This document shows, one piece after another, positions 5,340-6,648 of a stretch of 6,648 nt of DNA. Source of the stretch: an uncultured Clostridia bacterium (GTDB lineage: Bacteria > Bacillota_A > Clostridia > Oscillospirales > Oscillospiraceae); the NCBI GenBank assembly GCA_949289625.1, contig CASEPH010000081.1, positions 1 through 6,648 on the forward strand, in the 5' to 3' direction. Position 1 is the first letter of the stretch; every line of letters begins with the position of its first letter. Under the pieces are notes generated by a model. That model did not search any database. It was not told where the DNA came from and saw only the letters and a program-made list of their open reading frames with translations. The translations under genes were made by a program, and so were the position numbers.

Positions 5340-6011
5340 ATGAACAAGACGAGAATCGTATGCTATGGGGACTCCAATACCTGGGGCTACTGTGCTGCTA
5401 CCGGAAACCGTTATGACGACGATCAACGGTGGGTTCCCATGCTCCAGCAGTTGCTGGGGGATCAATACAGCGTGTTGGAGGAAGGGCTCAGTGGCCGTAC
5501 TACGGTGTTCGACGATCCTCTGTTTCCGGCACTCAATGGGCTGGCTCATCTGCCAGCCATCGCCATGTCTCACGCACCAATAGATTTACTGGTGGTAATG
5601 TTGGGCACCAACGACTGTAAAGAACGCTTCTCAGTTAATAGTCAGAATATTGCCGATGGACTACGGCGCCTTGTAAATGAGGCCAAACGCATGGATATTT
5701 GGCGGGATGAGCCCAGAATTCTAATTATAGCTCCTATGATCATTGACAAGGCAGTGTATCAGGTACCACGGATCGGGCAGGAGATGGGGGAGCGATGTGC
5801 GGAGAAATCCCGACAGTTGCCCGCTCTGATGAGGGAGACCGCCCGTGAAACAGGCTCCTGGTTCATGGACTGCAACCCCTTTGTCCGTCCGGGGCCGGCG
5901 GATTGGATGCACTTCGACGCTGACAGCAATCCAACCTTTGCCCGGGCGTTAGCGTCGATGGTGAAGCGTATCTTTACCCATCCTGAATTACTGGAAGACA
6001 GCTGGTGCTGA
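5340..6011 (+). CDS. SGNH/GDSL-family esterase, arylesterase/acyltransferase type
   Basis: The 223-residue serine hydrolase is expected to cleave small acyl or aryl esters. The SGNH blocks are all present: block I GDSN with nucleophile Ser12; block II EEGLSGRTT (47-55) with Gly52 as likely oxyanion residue; block III GTND (89-92) with Asn91; block V DWMH with Asp188 and His191. The segments EEGLSxRTT, LNG-LP and PIDLLVVMLGTND strongly recall the Mycobacterium smegmatis arylesterase/acyltransferase MsAcT group. Block I has GDSN rather than GDSL, as seen in some members. There is no signal peptide, so it is probably cytoplasmic. ATG 5340 has GGGAGGAG at 5327-5334, 5 nt upstream. Codon use is more A/T-ending than in the transporter genes, a hint of separate origin. 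A role in deacylating an imported sugar is inferred from neighbourhood only. Confidence 0.9.
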   Translation: MNKTRIVCYGDSNTWGYCAATGNRYDDDQRWVPMLQQLLGDQYSVLEEGLSGRTTVFDDPLFPALNGLAHLPAIAMSHAPIDLLVVMLGTNDCKERFSVNSQNIADGLRRLVNEAKRMDIWRDEPRILIIAPMIIDKAVYQVPRIGQEMGERCAEKSRQLPALMRETARETGSWFMDCNPFVRPGPADWMHFDADSNPTFARALASMVKRIFTHPELLEDSWC

Positions 6012-6561
6012 GGCAACAGCAGGTATAGTTCGTTGAAAATTGAAGGGAATGCCATTTCGACGGCTACGGTTCGCTCAAAGAGAAAATTGCTCTGCATGCC
6101 TGGATCAAGAGCCATATGTAGAGAAGATGCTTTGAATATCCGAATTGCCACCACCGGGTGGGAAAGCAGGGAGCTTGGCGCATTTGCGGGCGTGGCCCGC
6201 AGCCACATTTGACCAAGGCCGTCCGGCAGACTCAAGCACGAGACAGTCAAACCGGAGAACGCCACTGTCGCAGCCGTGTGGGCCCTGTGTGCCGGTTTCG
6301 GGACAGTGGTGGAGGCGGTGCCCCTGTCGAGGGCATTTTGGCGACGTTGAGCCGTGTGTGGGGCGGTGGCTGTCTGGGAAAGTCATGACGCGGGAATCTC
6401 GGTCATCTAAGGAATCCAATTCCAGAGGAAGAACGCATCCAGGGAGCCTCGTTTGGGGCCCTTTGGGGGCGTTCGATTTTAGTACTAGGATAAAGCCCGG
6501 TATCAGCAAATTGCAGCTGCCACAGGCTATTTCACAGGACGGTGTGTTAGAAAAGTGTTAG
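6007..6561 (+). repeat. Diverged dispersed repeat, copy B (noncoding, hairpin-rich)
   Basis: This is the partner of repeat A (158-632) in the same orientation. The first recognisable block, GCTGAGGCAACAGC (6007-6020), resembles 158-172 and contains the esterase stop codon. Bases about 6021-6066 resemble 196-245. About 80 bases (near 6067-6146) have no counterpart in copy A. The central block 6176-6201 is identical to 298-323, and 6429-6561 is about 80% identical to 501-632. Matching hairpins are CCACC-ACCG-GGTGG (6148-6161), TGCGGGC-GTG-GCCCGCA (6185-6201) and TTTTAG-TA-CTAGGA (6477-6490). The bulged hairpin at 277-297 of copy A is missing. ORFs inside are probably spurious: they lack ribosome binding sites and known domains. 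The left edge is approximate. Confidence 0.75.
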
Positions 6562-6594
6562 AAACGCAAAAAACAAGTGGTCGAAAAAGTGAAA

Positions 6595-6629
6595 AAAAGT
6601 ACCGCATTCCAACGGAATGCGGTACTTTT
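6595..6629 (-). terminator. Strong intrinsic terminator of the tRNA transcript
   Basis: A perfect 16-bp stem joins 6595-6610 and 6614-6629 (core GTACCGCATTCC with GGAATGCGGTAC) around a 3-nt loop. Read on the - strand, the stem ends in TTTT and runs on into TTT (7 T in all), a good intrinsic terminator placed 1 nt after the tRNA CCA end. The + strand reading has TTTT then A, so it may also work, less strongly, against readthrough from repeat B. Confidence 0.85.
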
Positions 6630-6630
6630 A

Positions 6631-6648
6631 TGGTTGCGGGGGAAGGAT
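6631..6648 (-). tRNA. 3' end of a tRNA, probably initiator tRNA-fMet (partial)
   Basis: The reverse complement of the last 18 bases is ATCCTTCCCCCGCAACCA. This parses as the end of the T loop (AT), T-stem 3' strand CCTTC, acceptor 3' strand CCCCGCA, discriminator A and encoded CCA. The acceptor strand CCCCGCA plus A is the same as in bacterial initiator tRNAs, where A72 faces C1 in the hallmark mismatch. The 5' part is outside the window, so identity rests on the acceptor arm. An elongator tRNA with a T1-A72 pair is the alternative. Confidence 0.75.

Noticed and set aside
6145..6561. 138-residue + strand ORF within repeat B
   Set aside because: No ribosome binding site, no recognisable domain, and the reading frame is not kept in repeat A.

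Overview
The window looks like chromosome of a GC-rich, Gram-positive gut clostridium (Oscillospiraceae or similar). The clues are strong AGGAGG ribosome binding sites at 5-7 nt spacing, a lipoprotein-anchored sugar-binding protein, a CUT1-type sugar ABC transporter without its own ATPase, G/C-ending codon use in the transporter genes, and near-consensus sigma-A promoters in AT-rich gaps. The organism is inferred from style only; no taxonomic marker gene is complete here.

Layout. Bases 1-114 hold the 3' end of a membrane protein that resembles a sodium:solute symporter. A short ORF with its own ribosome binding site (107-202) overlaps it and runs into a diverged, hairpin-rich repeat (repeat A, about 158-632). 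An AT-rich regulatory stretch (633-859) follows, with promoter-like sequences, a repeated motif and a leader stem-loop. Next is a three-gene sugar ABC importer operon on the + strand: binding lipoprotein (860-2182), MalF-like permease (2317-3201) and MalG-like permease (3198-4076). A long perfect stem-loop lies between the first two genes. An AraC-family regulator on the - strand (4066-5016) converges on the operon, and the two 3' ends overlap by 11 bp. It is divergent from an SGNH/GDSL esterase (5340-6011) of the arylesterase/acyltransferase type. Both divergent genes have good promoters. The esterase stop codon coincides with the start of a second repeat copy (repeat B, about 6007-6561). The window ends with a 16-bp terminator hairpin and the 3' end of a - strand tRNA, most likely initiator tRNA-fMet.

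How the genes may work together (inference). The AraC protein probably senses a small molecule, perhaps a sugar, through its N-terminal cupin domain, and controls the importer operon, the esterase or both. The importer would borrow a shared MsmX/MsiK-type ATPase encoded elsewhere. The esterase has no signal peptide, so it would act in the cytoplasm, possibly removing acyl groups from imported glycosides. The substrate cannot be read from the sequence.

The least explained part of the window is the pair of related noncoding repeats in the same orientation on either side of the importer-regulator-esterase cassette. They share blocks of near-identity and conserved small hairpins, and one whole hairpin is present in only one copy. 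They look like members of a dispersed structured-repeat family. I see no CRISPR array, transposase, toxin-antitoxin pair or phage gene.
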